Shown here: one piece after another, positions 33,898 to 45,985 of the stretch | How positions within the stretch are numbered: position 1 is the stretch's first letter | Layout: every line of letters starts with the position of its first letter | Assembly (NCBI RefSeq): GCF_002994745.2 | Contig: NC_037094.1 | Span: 2,774,001-2,838,000, forward strand | Reading direction: 5' to 3' | Origin: Rosa chinensis | Lineage: Eukaryota > Streptophyta > Magnoliopsida > Rosales > Rosaceae | DNA length: 64,000 nucleotides | Position numbers and translations under genes: made by a program | The notes under the pieces: model-generated | What the model was told of the DNA's origin: nothing | Seen by the model: only the letters and a program-made list of their open reading frames with translations | Database searches by the model: none

Positions 33898-35030
33898 TCA
33901 AATCTCACTCATCAAAATTCCTCTATGCACTAGCGAATGCAAGTGACCTGCCTTTTATTAGATAATCTCAATGATTGATTATTATTAATAATTAAAAAGT
34001 TTATTTAATGTTATCTAACTGTTAATTCGTGTTAGTGCAAGTATATGGTGGGACTCTTAATCCTCTTTGATTTTCATATGGCAATAACTTTGTGCATCTT
34101 ACTGTTTGCGTTTCGACTTGCTGATTCTTACTTTCTTGTCCAAATCTCCTGATAAAGTAATTTAGGGTTTACATCCAAAATCAATTGGCAATTGATGGAG
34201 TGACCCAAACCCTTATAAACTCATAGACAAGGTCCCATTTTTCTCATGTGAGATGTATATATTCTCAACAACTCCCAATTCATTGAAAAACTTTTTATTA
34301 TACATTTATTCTAAAATGTTGCTAATTCATTATGCTCATAATTAGAGCATATTACGGTTATTACAGGAGTTACAATATTCCAATAATTATCTTATTAAAT
34401 TTGCATAATATCTCTAAGCCCTTTCATCTACTATATATACCTATCACTTCTTGGTCTTACACACACAATGAAATTCATTACTTATATAGTTCTCTCCGTA
34501 GCCATTTCTCTAGTGATCGAGTTCATACATATTTTAGAGTGTTCCTTGTTCTTGCTCTTCCATAATGCCAAAGGAAAAAAAATCAAGCATTTCTAGGATC
34601 CAAGTTTGCGAGTGTACGCTTACAAGGATTAACTTTTGTTGTACCCTAGAGGGTAGGGCATCACAAACCTGCTACACCAAGACATTGTCTCCGAGAAGCG
34701 AAATCTACTCTTAAGGACAGTGTTTACAAGCCTCAACCTTAAACTCTTTTCGAGTAATGTGTCATTCGGAAGCCTATAAATCCAAGAGATTGATTATAGA
34801 ACTTTTGTTATTTAATCTATTATGACAATAATATTATTATAATTATTTATTATTAATATATATTGTATTCGTGTGATTTTGTAGGAGAATCAAAATATGG
34901 TGACTCAAGTAGCATCCATCAACAAAATTCCCAACTCAAATTTCACTGTAATTTTGATATGAAGCTTCAAACCTTTGAAGATCAACATCATTCACCTGTG
35001 AGAACTAGCCAATCACAATACAATTCTAGT
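33898..35030. other. Intergenic, no gene recognised
   Basis: AT-rich sequence with no convincing gene or repeat boundary. Confidence 0.5.
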
Positions 35031-35247
35031 TCACACTAAGCTCCACCCAGGTTCCTTCCTCATACGATTTCCCCTCATCTGGTTTCTAATCTGCTTGGCT
35101 TGTTCCCACAGGCCCAAATCTGCACACATGCTTGAGAGGGAAACATATGTGCTAGCATCACATGGCTCCAAATCCATAATCATTTCAGTTGTTAATTGTC
35201 CAAGCTCTACATCTCTATGTATCACACAAGCAGCAAGCAGTGTTCCC
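35031..35247 (-). pseudogene. PPR E-domain fragment
   Basis: About 70 residues with the typical end of a PLS-class PPR protein: LLAACVIHRDVELGQ, then DASTYVSLSSMCADLGLWEQ, then KEPGWSLV before a stop. It has no upstream repeats and abuts the duplicated segment beginning near 35250, so it is a truncated piece captured at the duplication junction. Confidence 0.8.
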
Positions 35248-35254
35248 CGCATTA

Positions 35255-36987
35255 AGCACATCATGCAGGATCTTTTTGGTGAGACTACTCTTTATTGGAT
35301 CCACATGCTCTATCTACTTATGAGTATGTCAGAGAAGTTATGGTTATGTATATATATGAGGGTGTTACAGATTTCGCAACAGGGAATACAGTATTTGCTT
35401 AATGCCTGCCATGCTAGCAGGAAGGTCCGAGACTATGGTGTCTGTGGGTTAATCATGTTTCTGGACAGAAGTGGAGGAGGATCCAAAGAAAAGCTTGTGA
35501 TCATAAAGAATGATGAGTCAATTGTTAAAAAGGAAATCTCCTTGTGACAGGATATACAAAATAGTAGTTGAGACTTAAGAGAAGTTCAATTATCAACAGA
35601 GTGAATGTTGATTCTCCATCGAAAAAAAAAAGACAGAGTGAATGTCGATTTTCATTCTAGGAGCTATATTTCTATTTTTACTGGAGAAACAGAGGCTGTA
35701 GGGATCATGCATGGGGATTGATTTTGTTAAAAACATCTGTATTTTAATACATGCCTTGCCAGAAGTTGAAAGGATCTATTATCAAATTTATCAAAATTGG
35801 CTGATCAGTCATCAGAGTATGGTAAAATCTTCGAGTATTGCAATTCAAAAGTTCCAATGTTTAAAATCGCAGCTTGATAAGTAAAAAGGAGCATGATATT
35901 TCTGTTCTATTCATCTTGTTAAACCATGTATCTAACAAATCGGAAGTTGGAATAGCTTGGTGTTAGACCACCTTCTTCCAAGAGCCGGCTCTAGTGTTAC
36001 ACTTCTGCATGAAAGTGCAATGTTCCTTTAAATAATCAAATGTATGATCAATAAGAAAAAGTCTCCCGCGTTTCCTTCCAAAGTTTCTCAATAACTGGTC
36101 TCCATGACTTCCTTCACTACCATAGGCCTGTCCTTGCCAAAGTCGCATGTTGCTGTTTTTCACCAAAATTTCTCCACCATCAAATAATGATTTTTTAAAC
36201 ACTTCTCAAACCGACGCAACTCAAAAATTATTATGCACATTTTTTTTTACAAATTTCAAAGTCAGATTACAATAAAATTTCTTCAAGGTTTCGTTATTCC
36301 GTCAATTGAAACCAGTTCTAAAATCATGCTCTACTAATGGTGAGAATCGTGAGATTATGGTACCAGAATTTTTTTTTTTTTTTTTAAAAAGGTGTTAATA
36401 TGATTGAGAATGTTTAGAATTAAACCCTAGAATGTTCGGCATGCTTTGTAACATTCTAAATCTTGTTAACACCTTTTTTTGACATGAACTCAACATGACC
36501 TCTGTGGCTTAACCAGGTTTTCTCTTTTAACATATTTAAACATAATGTCAATGGCATCCAAAGAATTGTAAAGCTTGCCTGTAATTAATTAAAGAAAAAT
36601 TAAAAGAAAATAAGTTAAATAAGATTCATTTCATTATTTCATCATCGATGCATACAGAGAATGTAAAATGGAGGGATATTTTCCTTGACACTACAGTAGA
36701 TCAATACGTGTATCAGGACCACAGTTGAAAAATGGGCCACTCTAAATGGGTTCAGTACTTATGGGCTCATGCATAACTATTGGGCTAGTACACTAAAGGT
36801 AAGTTGAAGGAATGATCTCTATATGAGGGTTAAGGTTGATGTAAAATGTAGAGGATTCAAAGATATGAAACTCAAAGACCAACGTTGCTGAGTTTTGTTC
36901 ATTTGTTCTTGCTTCATTTGCTACTGCAAATTAATCAAATCATCCAAGTTGTGATTTTGATTATGTTTTATTTAAATACAAAGTAGA
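35255..36987 (+). repeat. Duplicated segment and CXE flanking module, copy 2
   Basis: 35255-35655 matches 30991-31395, and 35970-36987 matches 31500-32550. The piece between (35656-35969) is unique. In place of the esterase fragment of copy 1 it has unrelated AT-rich DNA. The block GTTCGGCATGCTTTGTAAC at about 36436 is the unoccupied equivalent of the CACTA insertion site at 54743. Confidence 0.85.
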
Positions 36988-37414
36988 GGATTCAAATTTG
37001 CTCACCACATTTATTTTGCGGTAATATCACCAACCTATTAAAACTTGCCACGTCTTATAGAATTAATTGAATACTTAAAATATAATTTTTTAATAAAACA
37101 TCATGATAAACTATAAGGGAGGTTCTATTCATACCTCCAAAATTAGCATTTGGACCTCTTCATTTTTTCAAGTGATAGTTGACTTTGTCAACTCATGTTA
37201 AATTACCAATAAAGACACAAAATAGGAGAAAAAAAAAAAAATTCTTCTTACCTCTACGAACAAGTGAACAACAGTAGTCTTCAACTTAAAGAAATTATGT
37301 GATTTTTGTTTCGTTTATTAACATTTCTTGATTTGGATGCCAAGATTTTTTGGGGAGAAAATAAACTTTCCCCTCGTCTTCTTCTTGCTTTGAATTTTTT
37401 TTTTTTTGTAACGT

Positions 37415-39373
37415 TGATAGGAGCATTTTAATGCGGTATTTTAATAGTTAATTTCTCACATTTTGCTTAGTTAATTCCTTAACTGAATCGATTTTTAATT
37501 CAATTTCTATTTTTAGGTACATTGGAGTAAATGAAGGTGAAATGAGCGTTAGGTCCATAATTACCTAGAAATGATGGAGAAAAATGGAAATGTATTAAAA
37601 GATCAATTTTACACATATTCCTACTCCGGCTAGGAGAAATCAAAGCCAAGCAAGGAAGAAGGAGCGGCCACCTGACCAAATGAACTCGAAATGAGCTGAA
37701 ACTCTCCAGATCCATTCTAGACACCCAAATGATCATTTCTTATGAAGAGTACCAGAGAAAAATATGAGTGGAAGGCCTTCAAACAATCAGCCCAATTTTC
37801 TACAGAAGCAAAACCGGAAAACTGGACCTGTAAGAGGTCCAGCAGCATTTCCGGCCCAACCACATGGAATAAAGCTCTGAAAATTTGTGAGGATGATATA
37901 CACTCATAGTGGAACATTTTTTATGAAGAAGTCGAAGGCTCATTCTGAAGTTTTGATGGAGAAATAATTGAAGGAATAAAGGGGAAGAAACTGACCTGAA
38001 AACAGCTCAACACCACATATTCATGTTTCCCACCCATATGAAGAAAGCATTTCTTTTTCCTTGGATACAATTTTTCTACCCTAAAAGATCATCATCACTT
38101 CCACATTTCTTCACCTTCATGCTTTGCTTTCATCATTACCTCATCTTTTACATATTTTACAAACCACTCTCATACTCCACTTTCATTATTTTTCTTCATC
38201 TCATCATTTCACTCTTCTTTTTCTTCCCTATTTAAACACCTTCTCCTCTCACTCTCAATCACCAATTCCTTCATCCATTCCATCTTCTTTGTCTCTCCAT
38301 TTCCTTTCCATTTTCTCTCCATCCTCTAGTGCATTCAACATTTCAAGCAAGGCCAAGGGAGAAGAAGAATTGCCGTGAGCATCATCCTCCATCACCATCC
38401 TTGAAGCTTGCTTTCGAGATTCAAGAGACCACATCCTCAATTCGTTCATCTCATCTCCATCTCACGGTGTAATCCGATTCTCCTTTGTAACCTTTGCTTT
38501 GATTTCGTTGGTTTTGTTCTAGTTGACATATGTGTTTGAATGAATATTAATTTCTGGAATTTTATGATTAATTGAGAATTTTCAGATTCATATTATTGTG
38601 ATTCGAAGGTTGCTTATGTGGGTTTGTTTAATTAAATTTGCGTTATAGATAACTTTTGTATTTTAATCTTATGTGGTTGCAAACACTTAGGGTTTTGATA
38701 TGAATGGTGCTAGGTTTAAGAACATGAAATCGACTTTTCGTTTTGTGTAAACTTGAATCAAAGTAGTAAAGGTTTTGTGCAAAGACCGAATTTAATTAAA
38801 GAGAATTGCAATTAGGTGGACTTTTCCATACTAAGTTGTACACTTGAGTTGATAGCCTTTCACTATGTGTAATGCGTTAAACATGACATGATTGACTAGC
38901 TTTCTAGGGTTTGATTGCATGTTTGATAGGATTAATCTAGGTGCTTTCGCTTAGGTTAATTAGCATTGAAAAGTAAAAAATGGGAATTCATTTGCTTTCG
39001 AATGTTTCACATGATCAACTCCTCTCTCATGACTTAGATGAACAATATTAGGGTTTGAATCAATTTTAATCATATGTTTCGGTTTTTGATCTTTGTTCTC
39101 TCACTCCATTTGTATTTTTATGTTTTTGCATTTTAATTATTTTGTTAACTTAGTTTTATTTTCGAAAATCCAAAAACAAAATCCCCCTTTTTTCATAAAT
39201 AATGTTTATAGTTGTGAATATATTTGTGAATATTATACTTTGTTTTAAATTTAATTGTTTAATTGTTTGACAATGACAGGTGTACCCTCAATCCCCGGAA
39301 TAGAACGATCCCTATTTGCTTATACTACTAACGATATTTCAGGGTTAAATTGCGCGCTCCCAAAGGCGCATCA
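37415..39373 (+). repeat. 5' LTR of the Gypsy-type element
   Basis: 1959 bases, TG...CA. A pyrimidine-rich zone with CCTATTTAAACACC near 38225 is a plausible TATA region for LTR transcription. Confidence 0.93.
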
Positions 39374-39378
39374 ATTTT

Positions 39379-39396
39379 TGGCGCCGTTGCCGGGGA
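39379..39396 (+). other. Primer-binding site
   Basis: TGGCGCCGTTGCCGGGGA, starting five bases after the 5' LTR, as for Tat/Ogre elements. Confidence 0.8.
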
Positions 39397-40373
39397 AAGG
39401 GAAAGGCTATGAACTTTTTCATCTTAGTAAGTATAGCCTATGTGGAATGGTGTCTAGGAAGGGGACAACGTTCATGACGGGTTTTTGAATCCAGAAGTGC
39501 TTGCAAATGGGCCTAAACCACTATGTGGGAGTAGCTCATGCCAAAATGGATTTTTCCTCTCGTGTTCGTCCTCCCCCACCTGGCCATTTCAGTAAGGTTG
39601 CCCAAACGATTTGAAAGGGAGTTTGTGTCTAGGCGACTATACTTGGGCCGCACGTCCACTTGATTTACCGCTTGGAATTTGATTCGATATCAATAATGTT
39701 TATAATAAAAGAAATACTTGTGAATACTCTATACGTGTAAATTATTTTGTTGTTTCACACTTTAAACTTGTAAAAATACTTTTCACGTTTTATACTCACT
39801 TGAGTACTTAACTTGTGTCTTATGTACAAAATACTTGTTAATTTTACTTGTAGTTTGTAATTAATAGTTATACTTGTTTTTATTTTGTATTTCTTTGTTA
39901 ATTATAGTTACTAACTTTATTTAATGTAGGTACCGTCTGGCTGCAAGACGTAAAATACAAGCGCTACTTGGGAGGCAACCCAATTCAGAATATAATCAGA
40001 TTTGCTTTCTCTTTCCCTATTTCTTTTTATTTTTCATTTTTTTCTCTATTGTTTTTATTTTAGGATTTGTTTTCGTAAATGTCTTCTATCTATGCTTACT
40101 TATTTCATTGCATGCTTTTAATTGATTACATTGAGGATAATGCAATATTTAAGTGTGGGGGAAGGGATTTATATTTTTGTCTTTCATTTTGAGTCCTATA
40201 TATATTTTTGTCTTTTATTTTTGAGTCCTTTATAAAAAAAAAAAAAAAATAAAAAAAAAAAAAAAATTTGCATTCATTCAGTCTTATTAAATTCAGCTAT
40301 TTACAAAAAAAAAAAAAAAAAAAAAAAAATATTAAAAAAAATATTAAAAAAAAAAATAATAATAATAATAATA

Positions 40374-40985
40374 CTAAGCCATGTCTGCATCTCTGTAGGA
40401 GTTGAGACTGAGCTCAAGGGAAATGTGAGAGCCACCGCCATAACCGCCACCTCCCTCGGAAGTAGTCTTCATGTTGCCCAAGATGTCCTCACCATGCATG
40501 GGGAATAGTGGAAGGGTTTCAATCTCCTGGTGATATTCTCCTCGTTGTTCCATGATCGATCCATCAACACCATAGCCGACACGTGAGCCAAAGTTTAGAT
40601 CAATGGATCTACCATCATCAGTAGAACTAGTGGATCCAAAATTGAGATCGAGAGATCCACCAACCGGAACGTTCTGAAATTCCTTCAACTTCTGCCTCTC
40701 ACGAGCCTTGAGGTTCTGGAACCAAAAGAAGACATTTTTGTCCTCGATCTGCCCATACTGTTTCAGATGAAGGCAGATCTCTTGAATCTGCTCTGGAGTT
40801 GGGTACTTAAAACCCTTATCATAGTAAAGGCCCTTGAGGATTCTTAGTTGAGGCGGTGTGGGAGCCCACCGGTTACTACTCCCGGCTGCTTGGATGCTTC
40901 CTCCCTCCTCGGTTGGTTGCTGGGCTTGTAATTCCATTTGTTGCTGGGTTTGTAACTCCATTAGTTGCAGAGTTCGTGGTTCCAT
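40374..40985 (-). CDS. WUSCHEL-type (WOX) homeobox ORF carried antisense in an LTR element
   Basis: Intact 203-residue ORF. An N-terminal Gln-rich stretch with repeated MELQ precedes a WOX homeodomain (residues ~38-102: RWAPTPPQLRILKGLYYDKG, then KNVFFWFQNLKARERQK). The LYY motif and extra residues in the homeodomain are WUS-like. The WUS box TLPLFPM is at 157-163 and a C-terminal EAR-type repression motif SLELSL at 189-194. Two DLNFGS repeats lie between. Known WUS proteins are stem-cell transcription factors. Differences from the family consensus include QNLKARER for QNHKARER and FFW for FYW. The usual WUS introns are absent, suggesting a retro-copied source. It lies antisense to the element, upstream DNA (40986-41460) may include a promoter, and a 3' scrap recurs at 47045. 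Whether it is expressed is unknown. Confidence 0.85.
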   Translation of the reverse strand: MEPRTLQLMELQTQQQMELQAQQPTEEGGSIQAAGSSNRWAPTPPQLRILKGLYYDKGFKYPTPEQIQEICLHLKQYGQIEDKNVFFWFQNLKARERQKLKEFQNVPVGGSLDLNFGSTSSTDDGRSIDLNFGSRVGYGVDGSIMEQRGEYHQEIETLPLFPMHGEDILGNMKTTSEGGGGYGGGSHISLELSLNSYRDADMA

Positions 40986-41577
40986 GTTGATGAAGAAAGG
41001 ATTGGAGTTTCGAAAGAAAGGCTGAAGGGTTGAGAGAGAAAGGATGGAACTCGGAAGAATTTTCTTTTGGAGTGAATAGTCACTCCCTCAGAATGCACCT
41101 AATTATAGAACGAGTGAGCAGATCTCCACCGTTGGATGGACGACCTCTGAGATTAAATCTACGCGTTGGATTAAAGTCACCCGCAAACACGGAAAAGCTG
41201 TTGTCGCGTGGAAGACACGTGGGGGAACCAAACGAATCTCGAGGAGCTGTGACAGACAAGCTACAGCCGAAAGTAGGTTTAATTGCCGTGAATCAAGGAA
41301 AAGAAGGATGCGTGGGGGAATCAAACGAATCTCGAGGAGCTATAGCCGAAAGCATGCCATAAATCCAGGAAAAGAAAGGAATATTTACACGTGGGGGAGT
41401 TTCTTGGGCCGTGAACTGTCATAACTCTTCTCCTTCCCGGAGAAGCTTTGTTAAAACCGTGTGCCTGTTGAGATTTCTACCCTATTTTGTGCTTTACATA
41501 TACATCCTTTTTTGTCTCCTCCAGATTTTACTAAGGTTTGTCTAAAGCGTGCAGTTTCAAATTCCTTCTACTTCCTC

Positions 41578-42108
41578 ATGGCTCGAACCAAGGTAACCCC
41601 TCGCAGGGGCGTCAATCAACGCCGTGTTCTCTCTTTGGAGGAAGAAGGTCGTCAAGCGGCCACTAGAGCTGGACTTACTCGTCCATGGGACCATCGTCCT
41701 ATCCGTGAGCGTACCCGCAGTCCCCCTCCTCTGCCTCGTCGCTCTCCCAGACTGCATCCCGGAGAGTCTTCTTCCTCACCAGCTGCTCGTGCTCCTCGCC
41801 CTATGGCCACCCTGGAAAGCTTGTCGGATTCAATTGATGATTTGCGCTCCTCTCTCCGCGATGGTATTATGGTGACAGATTGGAGAGTCAATTGCATGAT
41901 CGATTACATCTCTGAGATGAACTGCTCTTTGATCCGCTGTCACACTGCAATAAACAAGCTTGCTCAGGAAGTCAATAACTTGCAGAGTTATCCTCCTGGG
42001 TTTCCTCGCAAGGACGCTACTGCATCACAACATGAGGACCCACCTCCGAAGGCTGAAACCAGCAAGAGGGCTGCCACTCGCCCGCACACCGCTCCTCCAA
42101 AGGAGTAA
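41578..42108 (+). CDS. Uncharacterised retrotransposon ORF
   Basis: 176 residues from MARTKVTPRRG. A basic, Arg/Pro-rich N-terminus (RSPPPLPRRSPRLHPGE) is followed by a probable helical segment (SLSDSIDDLRSSLRDG..IDYISEMNC..INKLAQEVNNLQ) and a charged tail ending TAPPKE. I do not recognise a gag or enzymatic domain. It is in the sense direction of the element, and only its last ~15 codons are repeated at 47105-47137. It may be a gag-like or accessory RNA-binding protein, but this is a guess. An upstream in-frame start at 41461 is possible. Confidence 0.55.
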   Translation: MARTKVTPRRGVNQRRVLSLEEEGRQAATRAGLTRPWDHRPIRERTRSPPPLPRRSPRLHPGESSSSPAARAPRPMATLESLSDSIDDLRSSLRDGIMVTDWRVNCMIDYISEMNCSLIRCHTAINKLAQEVNNLQSYPPGFPRKDATASQHEDPPPKAETSKRAATRPHTAPPKE

Positions 42109-42577
42109 ATGGAGGTACAAGTCTAGGCTGAAAGACTTTAAACATTAAGCGCTGCATGGGAGGCAACCCATTTCAACCGTATCTGTGGAGGAGCCATCAA
42201 ACGCAGATTTGCTTTCTTGAACTCTTCCTTCTATTTTATTTTCATGAATTTTAAGTTGTTTTAGGTTTCGTTGTGTTCATTTTCTCTTCTATGCTTGATT
42301 TATGCTTTGCATGATTTATATTTGTTTATACATTGAGGACAATGCATGAATTAAGTATGGGGGACGGATTATTGCTTTGTTGTGTTTTTAGTAGTTAGTA
42401 TATAAAGAAAAAAAAAAGAAAAAAAAAATGTGTTTAACAAAAGAAAATGTTGTGATACACTAAGGTATATTGGATTAAACATAGTCTTGAAAAAGGGTAG
42501 CTGTTTCAGTCCCATTGCACATCGAGACTCCCTGTTCCCGTACCTAAGTGTTGAAATTAAATTAAATTGTAAAAAAA

Positions 42578-44122
42578 AAAAAAAATGTTGGTTTTAGAGT
42601 GATTTTGTTTGTTTGAGTCTTAGGATGCTCCTAACGTCTAGGATGAACATGTCTCTGAATTCATGGCTGAAGGTTTTCACAATCAAAATAGAACTTAATT
42701 GAATTCTGTGGTTAATCGACATTGTGATGCTTGTATGAAGATTTGAGATAGGATTGTAACTTGGTTCATTAAGCATGCTAGGATTAAGTCTAATTCATTT
42801 GACCCGAAGTGAGCTATTGAGCTAAAATACTTTCTTTTCGAGTGCTTAATTGATAATTCCAGAATTTCGTGGCTGTATTTGCAAAACCTCATCATTCTTT
42901 GAAAATCCAATGATCATGTGCCATAGATTTTAATGGACTAGAGAATACTAGAACTCGACTGTTGTGACTGTCAAAACTTGTATGCCATAATATGCACTGA
43001 TCCTGGATAGGATAGAAGGCATTAGGGTAACCACCAAAGCCAAACAAGCATGTGTCCCCAATTGTGCCCGTCGTGGGACTCCTTAGAATGAACCCCTTTG
43101 AGCCTACGTTGAAAACCTTTATTTCATCACCCTCACTACCCTACCATGAGCTTAGTACAGGATATCTCTACCCTTGTCTTAAGGACTTAGTAGAGCATGA
43201 CATAGTATGTAGGGGTGACGATGAAAGACAAGTATGGGGTGGGAAAAATCCAAGAAAAAAAAATTTTGCCTTGAAAAAAAAAAAGAAAGAAAGAAAGAAA
43301 GAAAGAAAAGCGGCAAAAGAGAAGAAAAATTGAAAAGAAAACTCTTGGGAAAATGTTGAAGTGTGGTTTTGGACTTGCAAATTTGTAGAAGGCTCAAAGT
43401 TGAAAATTATGCCTTTGTCCATTCCCATGTTGGTTAGAGTGAAGGTTTGGCCCAAAACAATGATATTTGGTCTACAAAAATGATGACATAAGGTGGTCCT
43501 TATATGCTCTGCTAGGTCCTTAGGATTTTTTTTGTATCCTTAATCTTCATTTCGAAAACCCTAGCTTAGCCCCATTACAACCTGTTTTAAGTGCTGACTT
43601 GATCCTTGAGATGGGCAGTCTTTGGTTAGTGGAGTCAGTTACGCAGTCGAGCTTATGGTTTAGGTCCATTTGTGCACTTAGTCATTTCATGAGGTCTTTA
43701 AAAATTCTTCACAAAATGTGTTTATTGATGAAATATGCAAGCTGTTTGTTGCCTTACAATTTGTTCTCTTGCATATACTTGAGTGTGAAGCTTTTAAGCA
43801 TAGCCATTTCTGAGAGAAAAATCGAGAGTATGCCCTGTAAGTTTGGATTGGACTTGTTCGAAACATGCTATCATTCACTGTATAACTTAAGTTCTCCATA
43901 TCTTGCTTAGTCATATGAATGTCACAGGTTTATTAACCATGGAATTATCTTTGTGATTTTGATTAAGTGTTTAACGTGAAAGCCATGAGTTTGGAGTCTC
44001 TGAGACAACAGTTAGGAGCAATAGAGTCATTTACTTGCTTTTTGTCAAGTCTTTGTTCTGTGTTGGATTTTTTTTGTTTTGTTTTGCTAAGGGACTAGCA
44101 AAAGCTAAGTGTGGGGGAATTT
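42578..44122 (+). repeat. Internal block of the Gypsy-type element, copy 1
   Basis: From GAGTCTTAGGATGCTCC to the purine tract before the middle LTR. It is repeated at 47485-48982 with small differences: an AAAG microsatellite of different length near 43285/48157 and scattered substitutions. Short ORFs inside (for example MILEMGSLWLVESVTQSS) are shared by both copies but resemble nothing known. Confidence 0.85.
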
Positions 44123-44964
44123 GATAGGCGCATTTTAATGTGATATTTTAAATGTTAATTCCTCACATTTTGCTTAGTTATTCCTTAACGAATCGATTTT
44201 TAACTTAATTTCTATTTTTAGGTACATTGGAGTAGATGAAGAAGAAATGAGTGTTACGTCCATAATTACCTAGAAATGATGGAGAAGAATGAAAATGCAC
44301 TAAAAAGTCAACCTTGAATATTTTCTTACTCCGGCTAGGAGAATCAGAGCCAAGCAAGGAAGAAGGAGCGGCCGCCTGACCAAATGAACTCGAAATGAGC
44401 TGAAACTCTCCAGATCCATTCTAGACACCCAAATGATCATTTCTTATGAAGAGTGCCAGAGAAAAATATGAGTGGAAGGCCTTCAAACAATCAGCCCAAT
44501 TTTCTACAGAAGCAAAACCGGAAAACTGGACCTGTAAGAGGTCCAGCAGCATTTCCGGCCCAACCACATGGAATAAAGCTCTGAAAATTTGTGAGGATGA
44601 TATACACTCATAGTGGAACATTTTTTATGAAGAAGTCGAAGGCTCATTCTGAAGTTTTGATGGAGAAATAATTGAAGGAATAAAGGGGAAGAAACTGACC
44701 TGAAAACAGCTCAACACCACATATTCATGTTTCCCACCCATATGAAGAAAGCATTTCTTTTTCCTTGGATACAATTTTTCTACCCTAAAAGATCATCATC
44801 ACTTCCACATTTCTTCACCTTCATGCTTTGCTTTCATCATTACCTCATCTTTTACATATTTTACAAACCACTCTCATACTCCACTTTCATTATTTTTCTT
44901 CATCTCATCATTTCACTCTTCTTTTTCTTCCCTATTTAAACACCTTCTCCTCTCACTCTCAATC

Positions 44965-45530
44965 ACCAATTCCTTCATCCATCTCATCTTCTTTGTCTCT
45001 CCATTTCCTTTCCATTTTTCCACACACCAATTCCTTCATCCATCTCATCTTCTTTGTCTCTCCATTTCCTTTCCATTTTTCCACAGACCAATTCCTTCAT
45101 CCATCTCATCTTCTTTGTCTCTCCATTTCCTTTCCATTTTTCCACACACACATTCCTTCATCCATTTCATCTCCTTGTCTCACCATTTCCTCTCCATTTT
45201 CCTTAACACATTCCTTCATCCATTTCATCTCCTTGTCTCACCATTTCCTCTCCATTTTCCTTAACACATTCCTTCATCCATTTCATCTCCTTGTCTCACC
45301 ATTTCCTCTCCATTTTCCTTAACATATTCCTTCATCCATTTCATCTTCTTGTCTCACCATTTCCTCTCCATTTTCCTTAGTCACAAATTCCTTCATCCAT
45401 TTCATCTTCTTGTCTCACCATTTCCTCTCCATTTTCCTTAGTCACCAATTCCTTCATCCATTCCATCTTCTTTGTCTCTCCATTTCCTTTCCATTTTCCC
45501 ACACATATTCCTTCATCCATTCCATCTCCA
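44965..45530 (+). repeat. Minisatellite in the middle LTR
   Basis: About ten copies of a 55-61-base pyrimidine-rich unit with core ATTCCTTCATCCAT and TCTCCATTTCC. The outer LTRs and the solo LTR have only one or two copies. Translated ORFs here (Phe/Ser/His-rich) are artefacts of the repeat. Confidence 0.9.
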
Positions 45531-45629
45531 TATTTCTTTTTCATTCTCTAGTTTTCTTGTTCTTCATTTTCAAGCCTAGAGAAAGAGAAGCCATGCAATA
45601 CATCAATTTCCTAACCGCCATCCACCCGT

Positions 45630-45985
45630 CCCTTTCAAATCGTTTGGGCAACCTTACTGAAATGGCCAGGTGGGGGAGGACGAACACGAGAGGAAAAATC
45701 CATTTTGGCATGAGCTACTCCCACATAGTGGTTTAGGCCCATTTGCAAGCACTTCTGGATTCAAAAACCCGTCATGAACGTTGTCCCCTTCCTAGACACC
45801 ATTCCACATAGGCTATACTCCCTTAAGGTTGAGGGCGGCCTTTATTAACACTTGTTGAACTGTCTTCACACTTATGAACTTTCTCATCTTAGTAAGAAAG
45901 CCTATGTGAAATGGTGTCTAGGAAGGGGACAACGTTCATGACGGGTTTTTGAATCCAGAAGTGCTTGCAAATGGGCCTAAACAAG
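45630..45985. repeat. Inverted duplication of primer-proximal interior
   Basis: 45630-45818 is the reverse complement of 39426-39621. 45890-45980 is a direct copy of part of the same segment. The two therefore form a local inverted repeat of about 90 bases around a ~70-base loop, containing CTAGGAAGGGGACAACGTTC and its complement. Confidence 0.85.

Noticed and set aside
40235..40370. Long A-rich tract next to the WUS-type ORF taken as a retroposition poly(A) tail
   Set aside because: It lies past the stop codon but is T-rich on the coding strand, the wrong polarity for a tail of that gene.
43052..43455. ORFs shared by both interior blocks of the Gypsy-type element
   Set aside because: They include an AAAG microsatellite and change frame between the two copies; no domain.
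44828..45736. Phe/Ser/His-rich ORFs in the LTR minisatellite
   Set aside because: Direct product of a pyrimidine-rich tandem repeat; they vary with repeat number among LTR copies.
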